The position numbers were made by a program, and so were the translations under genes. A stretch of DNA of 64,000 nt, taken from the NCBI GenBank assembly GCA_023053685.1, contig JALIGW010000032.1, forward strand, positions 6,205,720 through 6,269,719, written 5' to 3'. This DNA is from Diadophis punctatus similis. Lineage: Eukaryota; Chordata; Lepidosauria; Squamata; Dipsadidae. Below, in pieces: positions 1 to 10,261 of this stretch (position 1 is the first letter of the stretch; every line of letters begins with the position of its first letter). The notes under the pieces were generated by a model. It was given only the letters and a program-made list of their open reading frames with translations. It ran no database searches and was not told where the DNA came from.

Positions 1-129
1 GCGACAGATGATACTCCCTTGCAGGAGTATCTTATCTCCTCCAGCTCCGCCATCATGGTGGTGCACATTCCAGTGAAATGGACTCCATGGTGAACGCAAC
101 CATTTCAAAAGTAAACTAGGAAGTGGAGG

Positions 130-910
130 TTTAGATTTGCTTAATAGATATCCAGAAACGCGTTCTGAATCCGAGAACCACTTGGCCAATGAAACGGATC
201 TTGCGCCAGGCTTGGCTGGCTTTCTACCTCCTCTTATGGAAATGGAATTAAGCGATAGGGGTGGGTGGTCTTCTAGAAGACGGTTTAGGGTTATTCCAAC
301 GAAGGAGCCTTTCCTGGAAATCTCGTGTCCGAGCTTTGAACTTCAGGACATCTGTTGCAATGTTTAGGGCTGCACCTACGCATCAGATGGGGTAGCGGTT
401 AGAGGGTTGGATTTTGGGATTAAATTCTCATTGGCCATTAGGGCCAAACTCAAAACTTCAAAGGGACTCGGTTGGACGAGGGTCCATCCAAAAAAACATC
501 TGCCCAGCTGCTCCGCGGAGAACGTGGGTCTCGCTGTTTCTAAAGGCGAGGTGCGGGGTCCGTTTGCATCGTACCCCTTGGAGATCCAGCAGATCAAATC
601 ATTGCAAAAGCTTCTGGGCAGGCAATAGCCTTTTCTGGCCAGGAGCACCCGAGAAGTCATCTTCACCCTATGCTGCACATATGGAAGTTCCTCTGGATGC
701 TTAGATTCCACACAGTTGGAAGGAATCTTGGCAGTTTTCCAGGCCAGAGCAAACATCTTCAGATAAAAACCTGTCCAAACTTTGTTTCAAGACCTCCAGA
801 GATGGAAACATCCATAACTCCAGGAGACAGCTGGTCCAGTGTTTAATAGACTTCAAATCAGGAAATTCCCCCTTACATTGAATTCGTGTCTCCCTCTGTG
901 AGGCTTCCAA
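130..910. other. No gene or repeat recognised
   Basis: Short frames on both strands overlap one another (for example 376-756 minus). None has a recognisable domain or splice context. Confidence 0.4.
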
Positions 911-917
911 CCTCTGT

Positions 918-1140
918 GCCTATGGAGCTTCTCAGTCATCCAGGTCAAGGTTGTCCCAAATATGCTTTTTCAAAAGGCAACTGGACTTTGTTTTCCCTTG
1001 AAGACATTTCGCTTCTCATCCAAGAAGCTTCTTCAGTTCTTGAAGTTCTTCAGTGCTTGAAACATCTGAGAAGCGAAACATCTTCAAGGAAAAACCAAGA
1101 AAGTCCAATTGCCTCTTGAAAAAGCTCCATTGGGACTTTC
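918..1140. repeat. Palindromic interspersed repeat (unnamed family), full copy
   Basis: The left arm (ATTCTCAGTCATCC-like start, GGCAACTGGACTTTG, CTTCTCATCCAAGAAGCTTC) is mirrored by the right arm (GAGAAGCGAAACATCTTC, AAGTCCAATTGCCTCTTG). The same family occurs near 14772, 15080, 22895, 24985, 25540, 31385 and 37045. Confidence 0.7.
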
Positions 1141-1152
1141 ACCCTCTAGTTC

Positions 1153-1222
1153 AGGGATGTCCAACTTTGGCAACTTTAAGACTTGTGGACTTCAACTCCC
1201 AGAATTCCCCAGCCAGCCAGGA
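1153..1222. mobile_element. Half copy of the palindromic hAT-like MITE
   Basis: One arm only: CAGGGATGTCCAACTTTGG, GACTTGTGGACTTCAACTCC. Confidence 0.55.
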
Positions 1223-1284
1223 TATCCCTGCTCCAGATCTTGTCCTGTCTTCAGGCACTATGGAGAAGAAATCTAACTAACTCT

Positions 1285-1545
1285 TCTTGCTGGGGCAGCA
1301 GCTCTTCAAGAATTAGAAGACGGCTATTGTGTCTCCCCTTCACTTTTTCTTCTTCAGGCTGAACACACTCTGTTCTTTCACCGTTTTCAGCCTCTAAGCC
1401 CTTCACCTCCTTCATGACTCTTCTCTGCATTTTCCCCAGTTCCTCAGCATCCTTGCATTATGGGGGCCAGAACCGGAGACAGGATTCTACATGCAGTTTC
1501 ACCAGTGTGCAACAAAGAACAATACTATCACTTTCACTATCTTAA
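1285..1545 (-). mobile_element. Old CR1 fragment, antisense
   Basis: The plus strand carries the reverse of CR1 coding and 3' sequence: TCTTCAGGCTGAACA, CACCTCCTTCATGACTC, CAGCATCCTTGCATTATGGG and GGCCAGAACCGGAGACAG. Strongly diverged. Confidence 0.55.
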
Positions 1546-1549
1546 TATT

Positions 1550-2075
1550 ATTTATCTGCTGATTGCATTAGCTCTTTTGGCAGCTGCAGCACCCTGCTGG
1601 CTCATGCTTAATGTGAGGTCTGCGGGAACACCCAGAAACTTTCCAGAAGGACTGTGGCTGAGTCCAGGTCGAGTCTGCAGATTGTCAACTCTCAATGACG
1701 AGTCACCCATTGCTGCAAGAGACCTTTCCCTCTTCAGGAAAGCAGCCATTAGCTCCTCCCCTTCTTGGAAGTCCAGGTTTGTCCACCACCTGATCCTGGA
1801 ATGTTGTGGAAAAAAAATCTTCTCCAAAAATATGGCTCGTTTTTCAAGGGAAGGAGAGAAATGTATTATGAAGCCCCTTGAGAGGCATCGTCTCTTATTC
1901 TCTTGGTCCTCAAAGTCCTGGGTTGCCTGCCTGAGTTTCCGACTTCTGGTGGTTATTTCATAGATCTTATTCTGCCTCATCCAGAATCTCCTCAACTTTC
2001 CTGATGAGTCGAGTGCAGCGAGATGGCCCTTCAGAGTCCCTCCACTTTCCCAAATAAGAAATAGACACAATAACT
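1550..2075 (-). other. 172-codon ORF of unknown meaning
   Basis: A minus-strand frame from 2070 to 1552 is open for 172 codons (for example LRRFWMRQNKIYEITTRSRK). A second frame at its start reads RLIRKVEEILDEAE and then meets a stop. No family is recognised and its 3' part runs into an old CR1. It could be a decayed exon or chance. Confidence 0.2.
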
Positions 2076-2109
2076 GTTTACTTGGTGCAGAGCATAATTA
2101 GAGTCCTTC

Positions 2110-2255
2110 ACATGCATTGCTCCATCACTGGAGGTTTTCAAGAAGAGACTGGACAGCCATTTGTCCAAGATGTTATAGGGTCTTCTGCCATGGGCAGGAA
2201 GTTGGACTAGAAGACCTCCAAAGTCCTTTCCAACCTGATATTTCTACATTCTGTC
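2110..2255 (+). mobile_element. CR1 3' end
   Basis: The typical tail CCATCACTGGAGGTTTTCAA, GGTCTTCTGCCATGGGC and GTTGGACTAGAAGACCTCC is present and ends shortly before the trinucleotide tract at 2283. Confidence 0.8.
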
Positions 2256-2282
2256 TTCTGTGCAGTCAGGCCTGGGGGTGAC

Positions 2283-2591
2283 TCTCCTCCTTCTCCTTCT
2301 CCTTCTCCTTCTCCTTCTCCTTCTCCTTCTCCTTCTCCTTCTTCTTCTTCTTCTTCTTCTTCTTCTTCTTCTTCTTCTTCTTCTTCTTCTTCTTCTTCTT
2401 CTTCTTCTTCCTCTTCCTCTTCCTCTTCCTCCTCCTCCTCCTCCTCCTCCTCCTCCTCCGCCGCCGCCTCTTCTTCTTCTTCTTCTTCTTCTTCTTCTTC
2501 TTCTTCTTCTTCTTCTTCTTCTTCTTCTTCTTCTTCTTCTTCTTCTTCTTCTTCTTCTTCTCCTTCTCCTTCTTCTTCCTGCTTCTGCTTC

Positions 2592-2623
<32 letters not shown>

Positions 2624-2661
2624 CTCCTCTTCCTCCTCCTCCTCCTCCTCCTCCTCCTCCT
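2283..2661. repeat. (CTT)n/(CCT)n/(CTTCTC)n compound microsatellite
   Basis: About 380 bp of pyrimidine-only sequence in blocks of CTTCTC, CTT and CCT, 30 bp after a CR1 end. Confidence 0.97.
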
Positions 2662-3064
2662 GATATCAAGGGAGATACAAAGTTCTGGTTCGTGCTCTTC
2701 TGGTGGCCTCAAACATTGTTATTTGATGTTGTTGCAGTGTAACTTTGATGTTTTCTATCCATCTTTTTCTGGGTCTGCCTCCTGCTCTTTGTCCTTCTCC
2801 TCGTTTTGTATATGCCTTGTACGATATGGAATCCTGGGGTCATTTTTGAGATGACCTCACCATGGACGTCATCATGTTCAGAGCCTCACTTTGGACCCCA
2901 AACACTGCTCAGCCCACCCCTTTGGGCCTCAGCTTCCCCCCAGGATTGCCAGGCTAAAAGTGGGCACCTCAAAGCAGCTCTGAGCGTATTACAGAAAAGA
3001 GGGAAAGCGAGTGGTTCCAGACCTTGGCATCTCTGCTTGCTGCTGGCTACACGCTATGCCTAAT

Positions 3065-3365
3065 CTCTATCATTTGTTCATTTATTTGTATCCCGCCTTT
3101 ATTATTTTTATAAACAACTCAAGGCAGCGAACATATCTAACACACCTTCCCCCTCCTATTTTCCCCACAACAACAACCCTGTGAGGTAGGTTGGGCTGAG
3201 AGAGAGACGGACTGACCCAAAGTCACACAGCCGGCTTTGATGCCTAAGGCAGAACTAGAACTCTCCATCTCCTGGTGATTGGCCCAAAGTCACCCTGCCA
3301 ACTTTCTTGCCTAAAAAGGAACTAGAATTCACAGTCTCCCAGTTTCTAGATGGGTGCCTTAATCA
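3065..3365 (-). mobile_element. Old MIR/L2-like retroposon
   Basis: The stretch has ACAACCCTGTGAGGTAGGTT, GACCCAAAGTCACACAGCC and GGCAGAACTAGAACTC, and the last motif pattern is repeated at 3280-3340. These match the conserved part of MIR/L2-type elements. Direction inferred from the ATTTATTTGTATCCCGCC end. Confidence 0.5.
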
Positions 3366-3531
3366 CTAATTGTATGGTGTCACTTCTGAGCTTTGTGATC
3401 CTTGGACTTTGAATTTGCTCATAGTTTTCCTCTGCTAATTATGCCAATGGCATCTATGGCGTATTTGCTTGGCTTCTCTGAATGAACGGGCCAAGGAAGC
3501 AGCCACTGGAATGAGCTGCCGCCCATCCATC

Positions 3532-3597
3532 CATCCATCCATCCATCCATCCATCCATCCATCCATCCATCCATCCATCCATCCATCCATCCATCCA
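3532..3597. repeat. (ATCC)n microsatellite
   Basis: Sixteen uninterrupted ATCC units. Confidence 0.97.
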
Positions 3598-3825
3598 AGG
3601 AGAGTGGAAGGAATCGTCTTCCTTGTGTCAGGAACAGCCAGGGTGTTTTCTTTTCACCGTGTGAGAAATGTCGGCCCCAGATTATACAGAAACTGACTGG
3701 GAACAAGCTGGAAACCACAAAGCATTTACTACAAGACAGCATGGACTGAGTAGGAACAAGTCTTGTCTTGATCACCCTGGTTTCAGAGTTACCTTCCTCA
3801 ATAGAATTATGGAAATGCCCTAAAT

Positions 3826-3959
3826 CAGGGCTGTCAAACTCCCGGCCCACGGGCCAGATGCGTCATGTGCTGGCTATGCCCACGCCTGGTTTAGTGAAGG
3901 GGGGAAAGTTATGATACATCATGTGACGCCACTGGGACGACATGAGTTTGACACCCCGG
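3826..3959. mobile_element. hAT-like MITE with perfect 8-bp target duplication
   Basis: Ends CAGGGCTGTCAAACTC and GAGTTTGACACCCCGG form an inverted repeat. CCCTAAAT is duplicated at 3818-3825 and 3960-3967. Confidence 0.85.
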
Positions 3960-4046
3960 CCCTAAATTGCTTCTTGATTTCAGGTAAACATTTGACCAGA
4001 TCTCCCCATTCTATGTTGATTCCCAAGCTAGGGTCCAGTTAAGTGA

Positions 4047-4048
<2 letters not shown>

Positions 4049-4136
<88 letters not shown>

Positions 4137-4545
4137 CTTCCTTCTTTCCTTCCTTCTTTCTTTCTTTCTTTTTTCTTTCTTTTTTTCTTTCTTTTCTTTC
4201 TTTTTTTCTTTCTTTTCTTTCTTTTCTTTCTTTCTTTCTTTTTTCTTTCTTCCTTCCTTCCTTCCTTTCCTTTTTTTCTTTCTTTCTTCTTTCTTTCTTT
4301 CTTTCTTTTTCTTTCCTTCTTTCTTTCTTTCTTTCTCTTCCTTCTTTCCTTCCTTCCTTCTTTCTTTATTTCTTTTTTCTTTCTTTTTTCTTTCTTTTCT
4401 TTCTTTTCTTCTTCTTTTCTTTCTTTTCTTTCTTTCTTTTTTCTTTCTTTCTTCCTTCCTTCCTTCCTTTCCTTTTTTTCTTTCTTTCTTTCTTCTTTCT
4501 TTCTTTCTTTCTTTCTTCTTTCTTTCTTTTTCTTTCCTTCTTTTG
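4049..4545. repeat. (CTTT)n compound microsatellite, about 500 bp
   Basis: A pure CTTT block at 4049-4135 is followed by imperfect TTTC, TTCC and T-run mixtures. A block of about 190 bp is partly repeated inside the tract (CTCTTCCTTCTTTCCTTCC at about 4135 and 4335). Confidence 0.97.
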
Positions 4546-4559
4546 CGTATAGCATCTAC

Positions 4560-4900
4560 AGAGGTCATGCCGCTGATATACAAATTAAGTTTAAATAAAG
4601 TTGGGGCAAATACATATATATAAGATATATGGACAGGATATTAAATTAAGGTAAAACCATAATAAAATCACCATAATTGTGGAGCCATAGAATCGCAATG
4701 GAGTGGATGTTATAATTCGACATCTCCGGAAGCTAACCCTCTAATAATGCTTCTGATGTGGCCGCACTGAGACTATCCCAGCTGCCTGGAAGTTTCCTGA
4801 TGAGACATTCTCAAATTATATGGGTTATAGTTTGTTTCATGTGCTGAACAGTTGCAAGCTCTGGGCTGTTACCCTCTGAAAGAGCTTTGCCCTGAATTTT
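4560..4900 (-). mobile_element. Decayed non-LTR C-terminal fragment (weak)
   Basis: On the minus strand a degraded frame reads TVQHMKQTITHII, a stop, then ECLIRKLPGSWDSL. This resembles the cysteine/histidine-rich C-terminal end of several non-LTR polyproteins (HII.EC..R). It lies next to the (CTTT)n tract, which may have grown from its tail. The family is uncertain. Confidence 0.3.
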
Positions 4901-4903
4901 GGC

Positions 4904-5655
4904 ATGGCCTCACCTCTTCAACACATTCTTTGGTTCAGTCTTTGTAAACAGCAACGGCTCACATTTCCCAATCATACCACAACTAATCACAACGATCTAC
5001 TACATGTTGATTTCACAGAAGTTGCTGTTGAAAAGGCCCTATGCAACCTAAAACCATCTCTATCTATTGGCCCTGATGGATTATGTGCCTACTTCTTAAA
5101 AAAGCTCTCAACCACCATAGCAGAACCTCTTAGCATAATCTATGAAATATCTTTCAGAACCAGCTCCTTGCTTAGCTTATGGTCACTAGCCACAGTCATC
5201 CCTATCTTCAAAAAGGGTGACCCCAGCCTAGTTGAAAATTACAGACCAATCTCATTATGTTGCATCTCATGCAAAGTCATGGAATCAATCATAAACCAAT
5301 CCATCACCCTCTACTTAGAGACAAACAACCTACTCTCTAACAAGCAGTTTGGCTTCAGAAAAAAATTGTCTTGCAACCTGCAACTCTTACACTGCAAAAA
5401 CATATGGACTTCACAGCTCGACCAGGGTAAAGCAATAGACGCAATTTATATAGACTTCTGTAAAGCCTTTGATTCAGTAGTACGCGACAAACTACTAAAA
5501 TCTTATGGCATTTCCGGATCCCTGCATAAGTGGATAGCTGCGTTCCTATCAAACAGGCAACAAGTGGTCAAAATAAGGAACGTCCTATCAAACCCTGCAC
5601 CTGTTAACAGTGGTGTCCTCCAAGGAAGCGTTTTAGGACCCACACTCTTTATACT
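4904..5655 (+). mobile_element. CR1/L2-clade LINE fragment, reverse transcriptase only
   Basis: The translated frame is close to the copy at 16-18 kb (KPSLSIGPDGLCAYFLKKLS, NYRPISLCCISCKVMES, IDFCKAFDSVV). It lacks a few codons (DKLLKSYG against DKLLLKLKSYG) and ends after SVLGPTLFILY, just before the catalytic FADD box. The break at 5656 falls directly against a hAT-like miniature element arm. Truncated at both ends. Confidence 0.85.
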
Positions 5656-5731
5656 GTACAGCAGGGGTGGCCAAACTATGGTTCTTTGAGGACCTGTGGA
5701 CTTCAACTCCCAGAATTCCTGAGCCAGCCAT
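5656..5731. mobile_element. Half copy of the palindromic hAT-like MITE at a LINE junction
   Basis: One arm (CAGGGGTGGCCAAACTATGG, GGACTTCAACTCCCAGAATT) ends at GAGCCAGCCA and separates the CR1/L2 fragment from the L1 fragment. Confidence 0.6.
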
Positions 5732-5964
5732 AATATTCAGTTTGTTGTTTTTCTTTAATCTCTAAAGTCAATCTATTCATTTCTGCACATTCTAATATTT
5801 TCCTTATCACCTCCGCCTCACTAGGAATCTCTCCACTTTTCCAATGTTGTGCAAATACAATCCTAGCTGCTGTTAAAATGTCTATAATCAAATATACATT
5901 CGCTTTTTGATACATTTCCGGTAACATTCCTAACAGAAATATTTCTGGTTTCACATCCACATGT
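5732..5964 (-). mobile_element. LINE-1 ORF2 C-terminal fragment
   Basis: The minus-strand translation contains [20 protein letters not shown], then KSGEIPSEAEVIRKILECAE and MNRLTLEIKEK. The ILTAAR..A..W pattern followed by an acidic helix is typical of the C-terminal region of vertebrate L1 ORF2 proteins. Truncated at both ends and squeezed between two other LINE lineages. Confidence 0.55.
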
Positions 5965-6145
5965 TGACTACAGACCAGTTGCTCTAACATCTGTAGTTAT
6001 GAGAACCTTTGAAAGGCTAGTGATGTCCCACTTGAAAACCATCACGGATCCACTGTTAGACCCCCTGCAATTTGCATTCCGAGCAAATAGATCGACAGAT
6101 GATGCTGTTAATATGGCTCTGCACTACATCCTACAACCTACAGCC
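5965..6145 (+). mobile_element. Rex1-like non-LTR reverse transcriptase fragment
   Basis: The frame reads [20 protein letters not shown], then [20 protein letters not shown] and NMALHYIL. The DYRPVALTS opening and [18 protein letters not shown] are characteristic of Rex1/Babar-like elements and differ from the CR1/L2 copies of this window. Only the N-terminal third of the RT domain remains. Confidence 0.55.
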
Positions 6146-7630
6146 GTGATGATGAACCTATGGCACGCGTGCCGGAAGTGTCACGCAGAGCCATTTCTCC
6201 GGGTACGTGGAGCCGTTGCCCCTGGCTCTTCCGGGTTCCGGTGCGTCAGCTAGCTGGTTTTCATGAGCACGGGTGCGCCAGAAACCAGAAGAGCAGCCAC
6301 CCATTGCGCATGCGTGCTCCAGGAAGATGATCTTCCTGTTTCCAGAGTGCGCATGTGCACCGGCCAGCTGGTCTGGTTTCAGGCGCTCATGTGAGCATGA
6401 AGACCAGCAACAGGCACACGTGCCAAAAGACATGGAGAGGGGATCCCCACAGTCGCTTCCTAAGGGAGCAGAGCAAGGTAAGCCGGGCTTCCCTCCCTGC
6501 CTGCCTGCATGGGCTTCTTGCGCAACCCCAGGCGGTCCGGAGCACCAGTGGACGAGCAGCTGGTGGGGGCGGGTGGTGGTGGTGGGCTACCTGCGCAGAT
6601 GACCCCGTGGCCTGGGCTCCTCCTCGCTCCTCCTCGCTCGGAGCCGCCATTCCCTGGCTGGCAGCAGTGCTGTCTGCTCCCCCACCTCGAAAGCGCCATG
6701 TGCCAGCTGGAGAAGCTGGAGAAGCTCTGAACGTGCGGCCTTGCCTGGGCTCCTCATCATGGGGAGCCGCAGGCCAAGCAGGTACGGCTGGCGGGGCTTT
6801 GGCGGACCAGCAGCCGGTGAGGGCGGGGTGGTGGTGGGGGCTGCCTGTGCAGATGACCCTGTGGCCGCCATCAGAGCGGGGCCGAAATCAGGGGCGGGTT
6901 CCTCTTACCTGTCTACTGGTGCGCTGCGCACGCATCATCTCGTTACGTGCATGCATCCCCTCACGCGATTTTGCTTCCTCCGCATGCACAGAAGCAAAAT
7001 CTCATGAGGGGACACGCGCGTGCGTGAGATTTCGGTGATTTTTTGCTTCCGCGCATGCACAGAAGTAAAAAATCGCTGAAATCTCTCTTGTGCACGTGTC
7101 CCCTCATGAGATTTTGCTTTTGCGCATGCACAGGAAGCAAAAAAGCCCAAAAATTCCAGAAAAAAGATGGTGCCGCATGGCGGACTAGAAAAGATGGCAC
7201 CGGAGCTGTCGCGTGCAAATTGCGCAATCGGCGGCTCACTACCGGAATGGCGCACTGGACCGCACTGGTAGGAACCCACCCCTGGCCGAGATGCCCCTCT
7301 TTGCTCGCTCCACCAGCCGCCTGGGTCCCCTGTGCTGTGGGCATCACTGCCTGTCTCCGGCGTTCCTCCTCCGTAGCCCCACCGGCTGCCCAGCCACCAA
7401 ATGCTGCCCCGTGCACCTGAGCCGGCCAGTCGCTCTTGCCCTTCTCCCTTCAGCTGCCGCTGCTGCTGTTCTTCTGGGGCGGTGGGGGGGCCAGAGAGCC
7501 TGCCGCCGGCCGGGGAATGGTGGCTCCCAGCGGGGAGGAGCCCAGGCCACAGGATCATCTGCACAGGTAGCCCACCACCCCCACCCTGCCCTCACCGGCT
7601 GCTCGTCCGGGGAAGCTCCGAATGCACGGC
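6146..7630. repeat. GC-rich composite interspersed repeat with inverted arms
   Basis: The start (GATGATGAACCTATGGCACG) resembles an end of a hAT-like element. Arms of about 80-90 bp at 6545-6630 (GGGCTACCTGCGCAGATGAC) and 7530-7615 (ATCTGCACAGGTAGCCCACC) are inverse copies. A second partial direct copy lies at 6790-6870. At 6950-7145 a GCATGCACAGAAG motif and ATTTTGCTT recur three times in alternating context. Several long reading frames here come from high GC and match no family I know. Confidence 0.5.
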
Positions 7631-7639
7631 CTCAGACCT

Positions 7640-7850
7640 TTGGCCAATGGCTCATACTTATGACGGTTGCAGTGTCTTGGGGTCCTGTGATCACTTTTAG
7701 CTGTGTTACTAAGTTAACAACTGCAGTGATTCACTTAACAAACATGGTAAGAAAGGTCGTAAAATGGGGCAAAATTCACTTAACAAATGTGTCGCTTAGC
7801 AACATAAATTTTGGGCTCAATTGTGGTCGTAAGTTATCCTCTTATTTACT
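7640..7850. mobile_element. Decayed pogo/Tigger-like MITE
   Basis: Shares TCATACTTATGACGGTTGCA, AACTGCAGTGATTCACTTAA and GGTCGTAAGTTATCC with the copies at 22, 26 and 35 kb, but its left end is lost. Confidence 0.55.
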
Positions 7851-7854
7851 TCTC

Positions 7855-8888
7855 TGTAGGCATTCAAGGAAGGCAGGAGACCAACCTGTTGAGGGGGATT
7901 CAATCCAAGATCTTGGTCAAGCAACGGGCTGAGCTCGCTGGTCTCCGACTCTCGGTTCAACTCTAGGATTCTCCGCCCCGATTTAATCCGCTTCTCGGCC
8001 CCAGACTTTATGGGGAAAACTCCCTGTTCCCTGTCAATCTGTGACTGACCTGTTTATTTTCTCCTCTGAAATCAGGAACCTGGAAGTGTATCTGAGGAAA
8101 CCACCTGGCAGGAGGCCACCAAAGTCCTGGGTGAGTGAACAATTTGGGGATTTGAGGTGGAATCAGAGGAGAAGGACCTCGGAGGTTGTGCAACAGGTTC
8201 TCAAGGGATGAGACTTGTCAGGAGGGGCTGATCCTCCTGGAGCCTCTTCGTGAGGGCTACCTCTGAGTGCCCCGTTTGTGATCGTCCCTCAGCTTGCTTC
8301 TTTGAGTCAACTCAAGGCTTGACCCCTCAAGGCTTTTCCTTGGAACCCGGCCAGGAGTTCCCACAGGGGCTATCAGAAGAGTCAAGAGAATGGCCAAGAT
8401 GGGGGGATCAAACACAGAGGGGGTGACTTTATGTGCATCTGAAAGGGGGTAGCGCATGTGGCCTTGAGGAACAGAAGGAAGAGCCGCTACCAAGACAACA
8501 GTCAGATAAAAGAAACCTGAGTCCGGGCAGGAATGTAACGTGAGAAGACGTCTCAGCCGAGCCCCTCGCTAGTTCTCCAGGAGATAAAGGGAAGGAGGAG
8601 AGAAGCCCATTCACATCTGCAAGAGTGTTCTTATAGCTTTGCAATTCAAGTAGCGCCAACCTACCTATCATTAGATTCCTAGTCTGCTCTACCCTGAAGG
8701 GCTGGCAGCGCCACACCATGCCTTGCAGATGCTTGCTCTCTGGCCTGGCCGTGGGAGAAAGACTAGCGGGCTTGTCTTGGAGCAGAAAAGAGGGAAAGGG
8801 AGACTGCCCTGTGACCTCTGTGTCCAGGATGTCGCTTTTCCAACTCTACCTGTCTTGACCTAAGGGCTGTCACAGGGAAGAGGCCGAC
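7855..8888. other. Low-repeat stretch holding the candidate exon
   Basis: Apart from 8076-8130 I see no domain, RNA or clear mobile element in this kilobase. Confidence 0.4.
8076..8130 (+). CDS. Candidate upstream coding exon
   Basis: This 55-nt stretch is bounded by a pyrimidine-rich acceptor (CTCCTCTGAAATCAG) and a strong donor (GG then GTGAGTG). It reads EPGSVSEETTWQEATKVL and leaves one extra base. Joined to the exon at 21156 that base forms a GCC codon and the frame runs directly into the known frame (AAKAMDSRG). A frame match has about a one-in-three chance of being accidental, and 13 kb of repeat-rich DNA separates the two. The exon could belong to another gene or be a chance. Confidence 0.3.
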
Positions 8889-9285
8889 TGTCAGGGTCCA
8901 AATAATAGACCCATAGCAAACAAACTCCGAGGCCGGTAGATTCCTCAAAGAATAGTTTTATTGGATATATCATATTGACACAGTCCTGGTGAAAACCGAC
9001 TCTGAAGTTTCCTGCGGTTTTCACCTCATTAAAAGTAAAAGTTTTTCCCCTTCCCCAGACAATCAGTCACATGGTCCAATCAGGTTGCCATCCAGTTGCC
9101 TGGTAACGTTACTCCTCCTCTCTCTGATCAGGTGTGAGAATGCCCTTGGTTCCCAGAAGAAAGTATTTTGTTTTGGCTACAAAACCCCAGCTATCTCGAT
9201 TCCCCCCCCTCCCTTTCCCTCGGCTCCAGTGTGGCAACACTGAAGCCTCAAAATGGCTTCAGTCAGGCCAGCTTCAGGGTTGACA
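8889..9285 (-). mobile_element. Solo LTR of a retrovirus-like element
   Basis: The 397-bp segment begins TGTCAGGG and ends GGTTGACA, the TG..CA ends of an LTR. It is flanked by CCGAC and CCTAC, a 5-bp target duplication with one mismatch. On the minus strand an AATAAA lies in CCAATAAAACTATTC. The layout is similar to the LTR at 13010-13404 (TGTCAGGG..CCAAAT, ATTCCTCAAAG, T-rich tract, TCTGAAGT), so both belong to one related family. No internal sequence remains, consistent with LTR-LTR recombination. Confidence 0.65.
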
Positions 9286-9324
9286 CCTACATTCATTGAA
9301 GACGAAGCAAGTCAGGGTAGCAAA

Positions 9325-9440
9325 AGAAGCAACCGGTGGAAACTCCTCAGAGGGAGATCAACCTGGAGATAAGGAGGAATTTCCTGACAGTGAGAACGAT
9401 TGATCAATGGAACAGCTTGTCGTTGTGGGTGCTCCATCAC
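9325..9440 (+). mobile_element. CR1 3' fragment (first part, interrupted)
   Basis: CR1 tail sequence (GGAGGAATTTCCTGACAGTG, GTGGGTGCTCCATCAC) is cut here by the 750-bp hAT element. It resumes at 10191 with TCCATCACTGGAGGCTTTC and runs to about 10261. Confidence 0.75.
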
Positions 9441-10190
9441 TAAAGTGACCAGATTTTTTTTTTTAAGCGGGACGGGGGGGTGGGCCCGCCTGGGCGCCGC
9501 CATTTGTTTTGCCCTCTGCGCATGCGCAGAGGACAAAACACAGCAAATGTCAGCGTCCAGGTTGGGGGGGAGGCGGGAGGCCTTTCCTCGCCTCCCGCCT
9601 CCCCTTCGGGAGCTGCCCTGGGGACGGGCTGGCAAGCGACGAACGGGAGGCGGGAGACGGGGAAAGGAGGCAGCCGGCAGCTTACCTCTCACAAGCTCCA
9701 GGCATCCAAGCACCGCGGTCTCCCGGTTGCCCGCCCGGCCCCAGGGCAACGGCGGCAGCGAGGCGACGGGGGGAAGGAAGGGGAGGGGGATGAGGAAGGG
9801 CTGTTTGCGCCGCCGGAGGAGCCGCTCGTGAGCTCAAACCCACGACGGCAGCGGCGACGGCTCCTCGTCCCTCACCCCTCCACCCGCATCCCAACAGCAG
9901 CGGCGCCTCCGAGGGCGGGGCTAGGGATGGGGCGGGGGAAGGAGAGGAGGAGCAGCCCCCCTTCCCCCTCTCCCCAGCAGGCAGCCGGCTTGCTGAAATT
10001 CCGCTTTTGCGGCTTTGCCCGACTTGCTTCCAGTACCTCTCTTTTGTGCTTCCCCTAAGGTGACCAGACGTCCCGCTGTTTCCGCATTCTTTTCAAAAAA
10101 AGCGGGACTTTTTGAAAATAATGCGGGACGCGGGACACACGCTTGAAAAGCGTGTCTGTCCCGCCAAAAGCGGGACGTCTGGTCACCTTA
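9441..10190. mobile_element. hAT-type nonautonomous element, 750 bp, with perfect 8-bp target duplication
   Basis: The ends are TAAAGTGACCAG on the left and CTGGTCACCTTA on the right. The same 8 bp, TCCATCAC, flank both sides (9433-9440 and 10191-10198). The host sequence is a CR1 copy that is continuous once the insert is removed. The interior is GC-rich with inverted GCGGGAGG-type segments. An inner palindrome at 10056-10190 repeats the end motif. No transposase frame is visible. Confidence 0.8.
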
Positions 10191-10261
10191 TCCATCACTG
10201 GAGGCTTTCAAGAAAAGACAAGGCAACCATTTGTCCAGCATGGTTGGGCAGAGACAGGGGT

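Noticed and set aside
2244..2742. Poly-Arg, poly-Leu and poly-Lys frames over 2.3-2.7 kb and similar ones at 4.0-4.6, 19.5-19.9 and 20.5-21.1 kb
   Set aside because: Translations of microsatellites.
3469..3850. IHPS and GWMD repeat peptides
   Set aside because: Frames over the (ATCC)n tract.
6355..7932. Several frames of 100-240 codons in the GC-rich region
   Set aside because: Overlapping frames on both strands, high GC, recurring repeat sequence and no known domain.
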